Origin: Lentisphaerota bacterium
GTDB taxonomy: Bacteria > Verrucomicrobiota > Kiritimatiellia > UBA8416 > VGWJ01
Assembly: GCA_016873635.1 (NCBI GenBank)
Contig: VGWJ01000011.1
Span: 1 to 64,000 of the forward strand
DNA length: 64,000 nt
Direction: 5' to 3'
The translations under genes were made by a program, and so were the position numbers. Shown here one piece after another: positions 14,918 to 25,290 of this stretch (position 1 is the first letter of the stretch; each line of letters begins with the position of its first letter). Under the pieces are notes generated by a model. The model worked only from the letters and a program-made list of their open reading frames with translations, did no database searches and was not told where the DNA came from.

Positions 14918-15234
14918 GTGACGGTGTGCGGCAACACCGTGACCGGCAGCGCCCCGGACAAGTGTTCAGTCTGCGGGGCGCCGAAGGCCAGGTTCGCCGA
15001 GGTCAAGTAGCCGGAACGACGGCATGCCATGAGCCGCTTCCGGACGCGGGAACGCCGGCGGCCGGTGGCGGCGCAGGGCGCGTGGTGGTCCTGGGTGGCG
15101 GCATTGCGGGAATCTCGGCCGTCGAGTCGTTGCGGCAGACCCGGATTTCGGAGTGTGCCCTCGCCGACGCCAACGCGGCCCTGGCCGCGCTGCGCGACGG
15201 CGCGCCGGCGGGCGCCGCGGCGCTGAGGCCGTGA
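14918..15234 (+). pseudogene. Remnant of rubredoxin-flavoprotein reductase
   Basis: The first frame (14918-15010) reads VCGNTVTGSAPDKCSVCGAP and ends FAEVK, the second cysteine half of a rubredoxin and typical rubrerythrin tail, without its beginning. A different frame from about 15076 reads GRVVVLGGGIAGISAVESLR, a Rossmann FAD-binding start as in NADH:rubredoxin oxidoreductases, and soon degenerates into a low-complexity tail ending at 15234. Rubredoxin modules occur joined to such reductases in anaerobes. What is left here cannot make either protein. It may be a deletion scar or an assembly join. Confidence 0.55.
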
Positions 15235-15331
15235 CCGGCCGGATGTGGGATTGCCCGCGCTTGACACCCGCCCCGCCTTCGTCAAGATTCTACGGTTCGT
15301 TCCCTGGACGGGAGAAAGCCGGAGGAAAACC

Positions 15332-16132
15332 ATGGTCCGTGACTGCAAGGCGCTGGCGGCGTTCGTGTGCGAGGAGATCGGCAAACGTGTGGATACGGCC
15401 GTGGTCGGCCTCAGCGGCGGGGCGGATTCGTCCCTCGTCGCCATCCTGAGCGCGCGGGCCCTGGGCAGGGACAACGTCTATGGCGTGAGCATGCCGTACA
15501 ACGAGGTGGACGTGCGCACGTTCAACGCGCGCTCCACGCGCCTGGCCGAGCGCCTCGGCATTCGCCACCTGGTCCGGCCGGTTGCGGCCATCGCCGACGC
15601 CATCACGGCGCAGATGGCCGTGGACCAAAGCGATGTCCTCACGGCCGCGAACAAGGGCAACGCGCGCAGCCGCGCGCGCATGTGCGTGCTTTACGGACTG
15701 GCCCACGCGCTGGGCACCCGACTGCCCGGCCGGCGCGTGCGGGTGATGGGCACCGGCAACCTGTCCGAGGATTTCATCGGCTACGACACCAAGGGCGGCG
15801 ACGCGCTGGCCGACCTGTTCCCCATCGGCGAGCTGTTCAAGTCCGAGGTGTACCAGATGCTCGGGTATTTCGTCGCGCAGGGCGTCATCGGCGAGGACCT
15901 GATCGACCGCATCCCTTCCGCCGGCCTGGAGGAGAACCAGACCGACGAGGGGGACCTGGGCCACAGCTACAACGCCATGGAGCATGGCGTGCGCTTCTGC
16001 CTGGCGCACTACCGCGACATGCCCGCCGAGGCCCCGGACGCGATCACGGCCTTCGTGTGGGAGCGTCATCTGGCCCACAGGCACAAGCACGAGGCTCCGC
16101 CCGTGGTGCGCCTGCGGCATCTCTGCGACTGA
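15332..16132 (+). CDS. nadE: NH3-dependent NAD(+) synthetase
   Basis: A 266-residue cytoplasmic enzyme that amidates deamido-NAD to NAD using ammonia. The PP-loop LSGGADSSLVAIL near residue 30 binds ATP, followed by NKGNARSRARMCVLYGLA and MGTGNLSEDFIGYDTKGGD, all typical NadE blocks. There is no glutaminase domain, so it uses free ammonia. The start at 15332 has GGAGG 7 bases upstream. A perfect TTGACA lies at 15261-15266 but without a clear -10. The last 89 bases overlap the convergent heptosyltransferase-like gene. Confidence 0.95.
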   Translation: MVRDCKALAAFVCEEIGKRVDTAVVGLSGGADSSLVAILSARALGRDNVYGVSMPYNEVDVRTFNARSTRLAERLGIRHLVRPVAAIADAITAQMAVDQSDVLTAANKGNARSRARMCVLYGLAHALGTRLPGRRVRVMGTGNLSEDFIGYDTKGGDALADLFPIGELFKSEVYQMLGYFVAQGVIGEDLIDRIPSAGLEENQTDEGDLGHSYNAMEHGVRFCLAHYRDMPAEAPDAITAFVWERHLAHRHKHEAPPVVRLRHLCD

Positions 16133-17093
16133 GCATCTCCAGCGCCACCTCCCCCACCTGCTCGGGCGTGACCCCCTGCAGGCACGGCACGCCGGGCTGC
16201 CGGCACGCGCGCGAGAAGCAGGGCTGACAGGGAAGCGACGCCGTAACCACGCGGTGGCCCGCGCCGTAGGGGCCGTTGCGCGCCGGATCGGTCGAGGCGA
16301 ATATCGCCAGGACCGGCACGCCGACGGCGGCGGCCATGTGCGCCGGTCCGGAATCGTTCGACACCACCAGGTCCATCTGCGCCAGCGTGCCGCCCAGCGC
16401 GGCAAAATCGAGCCTGCCGGACAGGTCTTCCGCGGCCCCGCCGGCGGCGGCGGCGATCCGACCGCAGACTTCCCGGTCCTCCTGTCCGCCGAACAGGTAC
16501 ACCGACGCCCCGCGCGTGCGCGCCAGCCGCCGCGCCACGTCCGCAAAACAGGATTCGGGCCACGTCTTGTTGGGCCGGCGCGACATCGGCACGATGCCCA
16601 CCCGCGGCCGGGGCAGAGCCGCCTGCCGCGGCGGAAAGCGCACCGGGAAGACGGGCGCCATGCGTTGCAGCTTCAGCGCGTCAACTACGTCCAGGCACTG
16701 CTCCACGACGTGGCGGCCCTCGCGCCGCCGCCCCGCCAGGCGGGGATACAGGAAGCGCGTTCCCTCGCGCGCGAAGGAGGGTCCGATCCGCAGGCGGCCG
16801 CGCGCCATCAAGGCGATCATCGCGCTTTTCAGCAGTCCGTGCAGGTCGATCACGTAGTCGTATTCCGCGGCGCGCAGGTCCGCGAGGAACGGGCGCAGAT
16901 TCGACCAGAAGGCGCGGCGGCGGAAAGGGATCACCCGGGCGACGTCGGTGAAGCACTCGCGCAGCAGCCCCGCGTAGGTATCCGCGACGACCCAGTGGAT
17001 CTCCGCGCCGAGTCCTTCTTTAAGATTGTGCACCGCGGGCAGCGCATGAAACAGGTCTCCCAGCGAGCTCAACTTGACGATCAGCACCTTCAC
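16044..17093 (-). CDS. Glycosyltransferase family 9 (heptosyltransferase-like)
   Basis: A 349-residue GT9 enzyme of the WaaC/WaaF type, which adds heptose to lipopolysaccharide core. It begins VKVLIVKLSSLGDLFHALPA, has RRPNKTWPESCFADVA near residue 180, and MDLVVSNDSGPAHMAAAVGVP near residue 250, the ADP-heptose-binding block. The GTG at 17093 is chosen because GGGAGGG lies about 8 bases upstream; the GTG at 17123 overlaps the uvrC stop but only adds a charged leader. The last 30 residues (Arg/Ala/Cys-rich) are encoded opposite the end of nadE and are probably not part of the fold. Confidence 0.88.
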   Translation of the reverse strand: MKVLIVKLSSLGDLFHALPAVHNLKEGLGAEIHWVVADTYAGLLRECFTDVARVIPFRRRAFWSNLRPFLADLRAAEYDYVIDLHGLLKSAMIALMARGRLRIGPSFAREGTRFLYPRLAGRRREGRHVVEQCLDVVDALKLQRMAPVFPVRFPPRQAALPRPRVGIVPMSRRPNKTWPESCFADVARRLARTRGASVYLFGGQEDREVCGRIAAAAGGAAEDLSGRLDFAALGGTLAQMDLVVSNDSGPAHMAAAVGVPVLAIFASTDPARNGPYGAGHRVVTASLPCQPCFSRACRQPGVPCLQGVTPEQVGEVALEMLSRRDAAGAPRAEPRACACGPDDAPTRRP

Positions 17094-17119
17094 TCGGCCG
17101 CCCTCCCTGGCCCGCGCAC

Positions 17120-18595
17120 TCACGCCTGCCCGCCGCCGCCCAGCGCTCCGCGGATCGCCGCCGCCAGCCGCGGCCCGACGCCGTCAACTTCGCGGATCTC
17201 CGCCTCGCCGGCGGCGGCGATCCGCCGCACCGACCCGAAACGCGCCAGCAGGCGCTCCTTGATCCGCGGCCCGACCCCCGGTATCTCGTCCAGCGCCGAT
17301 TCCCGGATACGGCGGCCGCGCAGGTCGTGGTGGTAAGCCACGGCGAAGCGGTGGGCCTCGTCCCGCAGCCGCTGCAGCACGTGCAGCGCAGCCGAGTCCT
17401 TCGGCAGCCTCAGCGGCGGTTTGCCGGCCTCCCGGTACAACTCCTCGCGGCGCTTGGCCAGCCCGGCCACCGGCACGGCGCCCGCGCCGACTGCCGCCAG
17501 GGCCGCGCGCGCGGCCTGCACCTGCGTCCGGCCGCCGTCGACCAGCACCAGGTCCGGCGCCGCGCCGCCTTCGACGGCCAGGCGCGCAAAACGGCGTCGC
17601 ACGACTTCGGCCATCATAGCCGGGTCGTCGCTGCCGCGCACGGTTTTGATGCGGAAGCGGCGGTAACGGTTGCGGTGCGGCATGCCGTCCACGCAACAGA
17701 CCATGCCGGCCACCGCGAAGGCGCCGGCGATGTTGGAGACGTCGAATGCCTCGATTACGCGCGGCGGCCCGGCGAGCCCGAGGGACGCCTGCAGCGCCCG
17801 CACGCCGGCCAGGGCTTCCTCCTTCCTCATGTCCGGGCTCTTTTCGGAAACGCCCTGGCGCCGCAGCGCCGCGCGCAGGTACAGCAGCGTGTCCCGCAGC
17901 GCCGCCGCGCGCTCGAAATCCATGGCCGCCGAGGCCTCCCGCATGGCCGCCGCCACGGCATCGGTCACGGCCGGCCGCCGGCCGCGCAGGAACGCGCACG
18001 CCTCGTCGAAGCGGCGGCGGTATTCCTCTTCCGTCACGCGCGCGACGCATGGCGCGGAGCAGTAGCGGATGATGTCGTTCAGGCAGCGCCGGTAGGTCTC
18101 CGCGTCGGGCGCGCGGGGCGCGCACTCGCGCAGGCCGAACGTCTTCGCGGCGAAGTCCAGCGTCGCCCGCGCCGCCGCGGCCGAGGCGTAGGGGCCGAAG
18201 TACAGGCGCCCGTCTTCGCGGCGGATCCGGCTGAAGGCGAAACGCGGCAGCGGCTCGCGCGGATCGGCCGCAAGCAGGAGAAAACGCTTGTCGTCGGTGA
18301 AGCTGACGTTGAAACGGGGACGGTATTCCTTGAGCAGGCGCCCCTCGACGAGGATCGCCTCGGTCTCGCTGCGCGTCACCACGTGGTCGATGTCGTCCAC
18401 GCTGTTGACCAGGCTGCGCAGCCTGGGCGACCCGCGCCGCAGCGCCGCCTGGCGGAAATAGGAGCGCACGCGCTTGCGCAGGGACACGGCCTTGCCCACG
18501 TAGATAATGCGGCCGCGGCCGTCGCGCATGAGATAGCAGCCGGGAGCGTCCGGCAGCTCGTCGAGCCTGGCGCGAACTTTGTCCGGAATACGCAC
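17120..18595 (-). CDS. uvrC: Excinuclease ABC subunit C
   Basis: The nuclease subunit of nucleotide excision repair, which cuts on both sides of a lesion. Order: GIY-YIG domain (PGCYLMRDGRGRIIYVGKA, residues 18-36), the cysteine pair in NDIIRYCSAPC, a UVR motif (MDFERAAALRDTL), the RNase H-like domain (EAFDVSNIAG and LVLVDGGRTQV) and two helix-hairpin-helix motifs at the end (EIPGVGPRIKERLL and VDGVGPRLAAAI). At 491 residues it is about 100 shorter than E. coli UvrC, with compact linkers. It lies downstream of htrA with an 18-base gap and just ahead of the GT9 gene. Confidence 0.95.
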   Translation of the reverse strand: MRIPDKVRARLDELPDAPGCYLMRDGRGRIIYVGKAVSLRKRVRSYFRQAALRRGSPRLRSLVNSVDDIDHVVTRSETEAILVEGRLLKEYRPRFNVSFTDDKRFLLLAADPREPLPRFAFSRIRREDGRLYFGPYASAAAARATLDFAAKTFGLRECAPRAPDAETYRRCLNDIIRYCSAPCVARVTEEEYRRRFDEACAFLRGRRPAVTDAVAAAMREASAAMDFERAAALRDTLLYLRAALRRQGVSEKSPDMRKEEALAGVRALQASLGLAGPPRVIEAFDVSNIAGAFAVAGMVCCVDGMPHRNRYRRFRIKTVRGSDDPAMMAEVVRRRFARLAVEGGAAPDLVLVDGGRTQVQAARAALAAVGAGAVPVAGLAKRREELYREAGKPPLRLPKDSAALHVLQRLRDEAHRFAVAYHHDLRGRRIRESALDEIPGVGPRIKERLLARFGSVRRIAAAGEAEIREVDGVGPRLAAAIRGALGGGGQA

Positions 18596-18613
18596 GGCGG
18601 CGGACGCCCGCTG

Positions 18614-20050
<1,437 letters not shown>

Positions 20051-20069
20051 GCCATCTCCTTTCCCTGTT

Positions 20070-20099
20070 ACTATAGCGGGTTCCAGCGAGGCATTTCAA
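20070..20099 (-). promoter_or_regulatory. Sigma-70-type promoter of htrA
   Basis: On the minus strand TTGAAA and TATAGT are separated by 18 bases. The predicted start point is near 20063, leaving a 12-13-base leader that just contains the GGAG ribosome site. Confidence 0.5.
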
Positions 20100-20153
20100 G
20101 TTTCCGCTGATCTCTCCCGGACAGGCCGCGCCAGCGCAGATTCATAGTCCGCG

Positions 20154-21368
20154 CTAGAACGTGTGCACGAGCAGTCCCGAGCGCGGCTTGGGATCGAACC
20201 ATGTGCTCTTGGGAGGCATCAGGCGGCCCGCGTCCGCCACGGCCATCATCTGCTCTAGGGCCACGGGGAACATGGAAAAGGCCACCGCCGCCCGGCCCGC
20301 GTCCACTTCGCGCGCGAGCGCCTCCGGGCCGCGGCTGCCGCCCACGAAAGCGATGCGCGCGTCGCGGGTGGGATCGCCAATGCCCAGCACGGGGCCCAGC
20401 AGGCGTTCCTGCAGAACGCTCACGTCCAGCGCGGCAACCGGATCGCCGGCGGCGGACGGTTCCCACGCCAGGCCGTGCCACGCGCCTTGCAGGTACATCG
20501 ATATGCGGGCCGGCCCCGGCGGCCGCGGCCCGGCCCCGGCGCTCAGCGCAAACCGCTCGCCGACGGCGGCCGTGAACGCGGCGGGCAAAAGACCGTTGAG
20601 GTCCGCGACGCAGCGGTTGTAAGGCAGGATGCGCAGCTGCCCCGCCGGGTACAGGATGCCCAGGAACCAGTCGCTCTCGTCCCGCGGCGACCCCGCGCCG
20701 CGCCGGCGCGCGCATTCCGCCTGCACGTCCGCCGCGGCCGCCGCCCGGTGATGGCCGTCCGCGATGTACGCGGCGGGCACGGCGTCCAGCGCCTCAACCA
20801 GCGTCCCGGGCGGAGACACGCGCCACACCGTGTGTCCCACGCCGTCCGCCGCCACGAAATCGAAAAGCGGCGCGCCTGCCGCGGCCTCCGCCACGATCGC
20901 GTTCACGGCCGGACTGTCGCCGCAGGTAAGGAACACCGGACCCGTGTGGGCGCGCGCGGCCAGCATGAGGCGCGCGCGGTCAACCTGCTTGTCCGGCCGC
21001 GTCAGCTCGTGCCTGCGGATGACGCCGCGCAGGTAATCGTCAACGGCGAAGCAGGCGACCACGCCGGTCTGACTGTGCCCGCCGGCGCGCTGCCGGTACA
21101 GGTAGACCGACGGCCCTTCTTCGCGCACCAGCACGCCTTCGCGCTCCAGCGCCCGCAGCCGCTCCGCGCCCGCCGCGTAGACCTCCGCCGACGCGGGATC
21201 GCTTGACGGCAGGTTGATCTCGGGCCGCACGACGCGCATGAAACTGCGGGGGTTGCCCGCGGCCTCGGCCGCGGCCTCGGCCGTGTCCACCGTGTCGTAC
21301 GGCACGCAGGCTACGGACGCGGCCGCGTCCGGCCGGGGCCGCAACGCTCTGAAGGCCTTGACGCGCAT
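20154..21368 (-). CDS. DUF1015 family protein
   Basis: A 404-residue cytoplasmic protein of the DUF1015 family, function not established. Typical landmarks are present: an N-terminal FRALRPRPD and VPYDTVDT, the block NPRSFMRVVRPEI, ADGHHRAAAA near residue 205, and the ending MPPKSTWFDPKPRSGLLVH. In many bacteria this gene sits beside serine or phosphoglycerate metabolism genes, but none is seen here. It lies 103 bases downstream of the htrA promoter region and diverges from a HAD hydrolase gene. A perfect TTGACA box lies 57 bases upstream of the start. Confidence 0.9.
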   Translation of the reverse strand: MRVKAFRALRPRPDAAASVACVPYDTVDTAEAAAEAAGNPRSFMRVVRPEINLPSSDPASAEVYAAGAERLRALEREGVLVREEGPSVYLYRQRAGGHSQTGVVACFAVDDYLRGVIRRHELTRPDKQVDRARLMLAARAHTGPVFLTCGDSPAVNAIVAEAAAGAPLFDFVAADGVGHTVWRVSPPGTLVEALDAVPAAYIADGHHRAAAAADVQAECARRRGAGSPRDESDWFLGILYPAGQLRILPYNRCVADLNGLLPAAFTAAVGERFALSAGAGPRPPGPARISMYLQGAWHGLAWEPSAAGDPVAALDVSVLQERLLGPVLGIGDPTRDARIAFVGGSRGPEALAREVDAGRAAVAFSMFPVALEQMMAVADAGRLMPPKSTWFDPKPRSGLLVHTF

Positions 21369-21401
21369 TCTCCGGGTCCTTTCCGCCGCCGAAAACCAAC
21401 C

Positions 21402-21430
21402 TAATTACACCCGGACCGCCCGCCTGTCAA
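21402..21430 (-). promoter_or_regulatory. Candidate promoter of the DUF1015 gene
   Basis: On the minus strand a perfect TTGACA is followed after 17 bases by TAATTA. The -10 match is weak. Confidence 0.3.
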
Positions 21431-21490
21431 CGCGCCCGCCGCTTCCGCGCTCGACACCGTCTCTCCCCAGGCGCTACCCTTGCCGCGCCC

Positions 21491-22381
21491 GTGAGCTGCA
21501 CCCGACAGGATCTGATCGCCTTCCGCCCCGGCCACGCCTACTTCGTCGCGGTCGACTCGGACGGCTGCGTCTTCGACACGATGGAGCTCAAACAGCGCCG
21601 CTGCTTCCACCCGCTGATCGTGTCCCACTGGCGCCTCGAGGCCGTGGCCGACGCGGTGCGGGAAACCGCGGCGTTCGTGGGTCTCTATTCCCGGACCCGC
21701 GGATCGAACCGGTTCCCGGCCCTGCTGCGCGTGTTCGACCTGCTGCGCCGCCGCCCCGACGCGCGCGCCGCGGGCGTGCCCGTGCCCGACCTGCCCGCGC
21801 TGCGCCGCTTCGTTCAAAGCGGCGCAGCGCTGGGCGAGCCGGCCCTCGAACGCGCCGCCGCGGAAACGGGCGACCCGGAGCTGGCCGACGTGCTGGCGTG
21901 GAGCCGCGCGGTCAACGCCTGCATCGCCGCGGAAGCCGGCGGCGTGCGGGTGTTTCCCGGAGCCGCCGAGGGCCTGCGCCTGATGCGCCGACGTGCCGAC
22001 GTGCTGTGCGTCTCCCAGACGCCCGCGGCGGCCCTGGAGCGGGAATGGGCCCAGCACGGGCTCGCCGACTGTGCGGCCCTGATCGCCGGGCAGGAACTGG
22101 GCACGAAGGCCGAACATATCGCCGCCGCCGCCGCCGGCAAGTACCGGGCCGGCCGCATGCTCGTGGTGGGCGACGCGCCGGGCGACCGCGAGGCCGCGCG
22201 CCGCACCGGCGCGCTGTTCTATCCGATCAACCCCGGCCGCGAGGAGACTTCCTGGCGCCGCCTGCGCGACGAGGACTGGACGCGGTTCCTCGCCGGCGAA
22301 TACGCCGGACCGCCGGAAGCCGCGCGCATCGCCGAATTCGACGCGCTGCTCCCGGAAACGCCGCCCTGGGAAAAGAAGTGA
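21491..22381 (+). CDS. HAD-superfamily hydrolase
   Basis: A 296-residue phosphatase-like protein. Motif I is AVDSDGCVFDTME (nucleophile Asp near residue 22), motif II is the Ser or Thr in LCVSQTPAAAL, and motif IV is MLVVGDAPGDREAA near residue 220. A large alpha-helical cap lies between motifs I and II. The substrate is unknown. The start is a GTG at 21491 with no strong ribosome site. The stop lies 34 bases before cobO. Confidence 0.88.
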   Translation: MSCTRQDLIAFRPGHAYFVAVDSDGCVFDTMELKQRRCFHPLIVSHWRLEAVADAVRETAAFVGLYSRTRGSNRFPALLRVFDLLRRRPDARAAGVPVPDLPALRRFVQSGAALGEPALERAAAETGDPELADVLAWSRAVNACIAAEAGGVRVFPGAAEGLRLMRRRADVLCVSQTPAAALEREWAQHGLADCAALIAGQELGTKAEHIAAAAAGKYRAGRMLVVGDAPGDREAARRTGALFYPINPGREETSWRRLRDEDWTRFLAGEYAGPPEAARIAEFDALLPETPPWEKK

Positions 22382-22415
22382 CATCCGGCGTCCGACATTC
22401 GACACTCGTCGCGGC

Positions 22416-22931
22416 ATGAAGGGCCGCATCCAGGTCTATACCGGCGACGGCAAAGGCAAGACCTCCGCCGCGCTGGGGCTGATCGTGCGCGCGGCCGGCG
22501 CGGGGCTGCGGGTCTACCTCGGCCAGTTCTGCAAACGCGGCGACTCCCCCGAGATCCGGGTGCTGCGCGAGCGCTTTCCCGAGGCGACCGCGGCAGCCTT
22601 CGGCTGCGGCGGATTCATCCGCAACGCGCCGTCCGAGGCGGACATCCGCGCCGCGCGCGCGGGGCTGGCCGCGCTGCGCGCGGCCCTCACCGGCGGCGCG
22701 TACGACGTGGTCATCGCCGACGAGGCCGGACCGGCGGTCAAGGCCGGCGTGATCGCGGAGTCCGACCTCGCCGACCTCGCCGCCTGCCGGCCCGACGCCG
22801 TGGAACTGGTGTTCACCGGCCGCGACATGCCCGCCTCCATCATCGCGCGGGCCGATCTGGTCACCGAGATGAAGGCCGTCCGCCACTACTTCGACCGCGG
22901 CGTGCCCGCCCGCCCCGGCATCGAGCGATGA
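22416..22931 (+). CDS. cobO: Cob(I)yrinic acid a,c-diamide adenosyltransferase
   Basis: A 171-residue CobA/CobO/BtuR-type ATP:corrinoid adenosyltransferase that adds the 5'-deoxyadenosyl group to cobalt in B12 synthesis or salvage. The P-loop GDGKGKTSAALGL lies at residues 10-22, YLGQFCKRGD follows, and DVVIADEAGPA (Walker B-like) and PDAVELVFTGRDMP are typical. No other cobalamin genes are in the window and no cobalamin riboswitch is visible upstream, which suggests salvage or a scattered pathway. Confidence 0.93.
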   Translation: MKGRIQVYTGDGKGKTSAALGLIVRAAGAGLRVYLGQFCKRGDSPEIRVLRERFPEATAAAFGCGGFIRNAPSEADIRAARAGLAALRAALTGGAYDVVIADEAGPAVKAGVIAESDLADLAACRPDAVELVFTGRDMPASIIARADLVTEMKAVRHYFDRGVPARPGIER

Positions 22932-22938
22932 CCGCGGG

Positions 22939-22968
22939 TTGACTTTCTTCCCTTGCTTGCGGTATGGT
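22939..22968 (+). promoter_or_regulatory. Candidate promoter of the rubredoxin-like gene
   Basis: TTGACT and TATGGT are 18 bases apart, about 62 bases ahead of the start codon. Both boxes match the sigma-70 consensus at four or five of six bases. Confidence 0.45.
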
Positions 22969-23030
22969 CGCGTCGGCAACCGACGTTCGGTATGCTCAAG
23001 ACGTAACCGGCAAGAGGAAGGACGGCAGAC

Positions 23031-23366
23031 ATGAAGAAATGGAAATGCGGCGTCTGCGGCTTCATCCATGACGGCGATAACGCTCCGGAAAAATGCCCGA
23101 AGTGCGGCGCGCCGAAAGAGAAATTCGTCCTGCTGGACGAGGCGGCGGCGAAACTCGTGGAACGCTCGCGCCACACCAACACGCTGCACACGCGGGCCAT
23201 CACCCTGGCGCGCGACCTGGAAGCCGTCTGCAAGGAGGGCATCAAGGACAACCTGGACCCCGCCTGCGTGGACGTGTTCAACAAATCGCTGGCCCACGCC
23301 TACGAGATGATGAAGCTTTCCATGACGGAAATCCAGGGGCACATGAACAAAGGCAAGTGGGGTTGA
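23031..23366 (+). CDS. Rubredoxin-like protein with C-terminal helical domain
   Basis: A 111-residue redox protein. The first 36 residues form a rubredoxin-type iron site with two CxxC motifs (CGVCGF and CPKCGA). The remaining 70 residues are predicted mostly helical (LVERSRHTNTLHTRAITLARDLEAV) with several His, Glu and Asp residues, which could be a protein-binding or metal site. Full rubrerythrins place the rubredoxin at the C-terminus; here it is N-terminal. A likely partner is the ferritin-like protein at 11735 or another peroxide reductase. GAGGAAGG precedes the start. Confidence 0.85.
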   Translation: MKKWKCGVCGFIHDGDNAPEKCPKCGAPKEKFVLLDEAAAKLVERSRHTNTLHTRAITLARDLEAVCKEGIKDNLDPACVDVFNKSLAHAYEMMKLSMTEIQGHMNKGKWG

Positions 23367-23548
23367 TGCCGGCGACCCCGGCGTCCCGCGGGAAGAACGT
23401 CGCTCGCGTTCATGAACAAGCCAGGCTAAGATGACATGAAACAAGCGTCTTGATTACCGGGCATTCCCGCGCAGGCAGTCCGGGTCCGGGTCGGTTTCCG
23501 ACCGCCACGCGGGTTTTCTCGACAGTCGCGTTGGAGAATGTTCCGTCC

Positions 23549-25174
23549 GTGCCGGCCCCCGATGCGCTGATAATCGCCGGAGACGACCCCCAGGAGGTGC
23601 TGGGATCGCGGGAACGCGATACGGCGCGGCTGCGCGTGGACGGCACGGCCGCCGCGCTGCCTTTTCTGGACGCCTACTTTCGCGCGGGGCGGGACGCGGC
23701 CGCCGCGCGGGCGCTGCTCCGCGGCGAAAGCGCGCCGTTCCTTTCGCTGAACGGCGCCTACCTGTGCCAGTTTCTCGAGGCCCGCGGCTTCACGGCGGCG
23801 CTGGCGCCGGACCGCGCGCCGAACGGGGAGGCCCTGCGGGCCGCGCTCGCCGCCGGGCCGCGCGCGGTTGTGATCTCCACCACCTTCCTGCCCTTCGCCG
23901 CGCAGATCGACGCGCTGGCCGCGTTCGCCAAGCGGCATGCGCCCGGCGCCGCGGTGATCGCGGGCGGCATCCAGGTCTGGAAGTCGTACCGCCACGACCG
24001 CCTGCTCGCCCCCGGAAGCATAGGTTCCGAGCTGCGCGGCGCCGTCAGCGAACACAGCTACCTGATGGACGCGCATCTCGCTTCGCCGGTCGACCTGTTC
24101 ATCGTCAGCAACAGCGGCGAAGAAACGCTGGCCCGCGTCCTGGCCTGCCTGCGGGACGGCGGCGACGCCCGTCGCCTGGACAACGTGGCCTGGATCGCCG
24201 GCGGAAAATGGCGCGTGAACCCCGTCGCGCCCGAGCCGTTTCACGAGGTGCGCGTCGACTGGACGCGCTTCCTGGGGCGACCCACGTCCGCCTTCGTGCC
24301 CGTGCAGGCCGGCCTGGGCTGCGGTTTCCGCTGCGCGTTCTGCGATTTCGCCGGCCTGCGGCCCGTGCGTACGAGGTCCCTCGCCTCGCTCCTTGAGGAG
24401 ATCCGCACCATTCCGCCGTGCGACGGCGTGCGCCGCGTCTATTTCACCGACGACAATCTCTTCCCCACCCGCCGCCGCGCCGTGGAGCTGTGCCGCGCCC
24501 TTATTGCGTCCGGTCTCGGCGTGCGCTGGCGCGGCCTGGCGCGCGTGGCCGTCGTGGACGACGAAACGGCCGATCTGATGGCGCGTTCCGGCTGTCTCGA
24601 GGTGCTGCTCGGCGTCGAGTCGGGGGATCCGGGCATGCTGCGGCGCATGAACAAGCGTGTCTCGCCGGAGCAAATCCTCTCCGGGATCGCCTGCCTTGGG
24701 CGGCGCGGCATCAGCACGAAGAGCACCTTCATCGTCGGCTTTCCGGGCGAAACCGAGGACACGATCCGCAACACGATCGCCCTGCTCAACGCCTATCCCG
24801 CCGACGCGCCGGCGCTGCACCGCTACATGTTCTTCCTGTTCGCGGTGCTGCCGCTCTCCGCGGCGGCCGGGCCGGAAGCGCGGCGGCGCTACGGGCTCAC
24901 GGGCTACGGCTACGACTGGAAACACGCCACCATGGATGCCCCGACCGCCGCGCGCTGGATCGCGTCCATGCCGGACGCGCTCAAGCCCGAGCTGTGCCCG
25001 AGCTACGTGGGTGAGGTGCCGGAGCTGCCCGGGCTGGACGTGGAGACGCTCAAGCGCGTCGTGGTGCTGCGCAACCGCCTGGCCGGGCTGCATCGCGGCC
25101 GCGCGACGGCGGGGGCGAAGGCGGAGGAACTGTGGGACGAGCTGGAACGGTGCTTTGACCGGCGGACGTCGTGA
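23549..25174 (+). CDS. Radical SAM protein, B12-binding-type architecture
   Basis: A protein of about 541 residues with an N-terminal part resembling the Rossmann B12-binding regions of class B radical SAM enzymes (VVISTTFLPFAAQIDALAAF and AVIAGGIQVW) and a radical SAM core with CGFRCAFC (CxxxCxxC) near residue 260. Core elements VYFTDDNLFPTRRRAVEL, LLGVESGDPGMLRRMNK and STFIVGFPGETEDT are clear. A DxHxxG cobalamin motif is not seen, so B12 binding is doubtful. The substrate is unknown. The start is uncertain: GTG at 23549 is used, and a TTG at 23450 would add 33 residues. Confidence 0.85.
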   Translation: MPAPDALIIAGDDPQEVLGSRERDTARLRVDGTAAALPFLDAYFRAGRDAAAARALLRGESAPFLSLNGAYLCQFLEARGFTAALAPDRAPNGEALRAALAAGPRAVVISTTFLPFAAQIDALAAFAKRHAPGAAVIAGGIQVWKSYRHDRLLAPGSIGSELRGAVSEHSYLMDAHLASPVDLFIVSNSGEETLARVLACLRDGGDARRLDNVAWIAGGKWRVNPVAPEPFHEVRVDWTRFLGRPTSAFVPVQAGLGCGFRCAFCDFAGLRPVRTRSLASLLEEIRTIPPCDGVRRVYFTDDNLFPTRRRAVELCRALIASGLGVRWRGLARVAVVDDETADLMARSGCLEVLLGVESGDPGMLRRMNKRVSPEQILSGIACLGRRGISTKSTFIVGFPGETEDTIRNTIALLNAYPADAPALHRYMFFLFAVLPLSAAAGPEARRRYGLTGYGYDWKHATMDAPTAARWIASMPDALKPELCPSYVGEVPELPGLDVETLKRVVVLRNRLAGLHRGRATAGAKAEELWDELERCFDRRTS

Positions 25175-25290
25175 ACCGACGGCTTTGCCGGACATCCGGC
25201 GGGCCGGCGGCGGCTCCCCCGCCCATCCGTTGCCTCGCGCCCGCGAGGGGCGAGCCGCCTGCCCCGCTCGATCCGGCGCGTCCATGCGTG

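Noticed and set aside
15261-15291. TTGACA upstream of nadE
   Set aside because: No acceptable -10 box at 16-18 bases; only the -35 matches.
22382-22415. Cobalamin riboswitch ahead of cobO
   Set aside because: Only 34 bases separate cobO from the previous gene, too few for a riboswitch, and no B12-box-like sequence is present.
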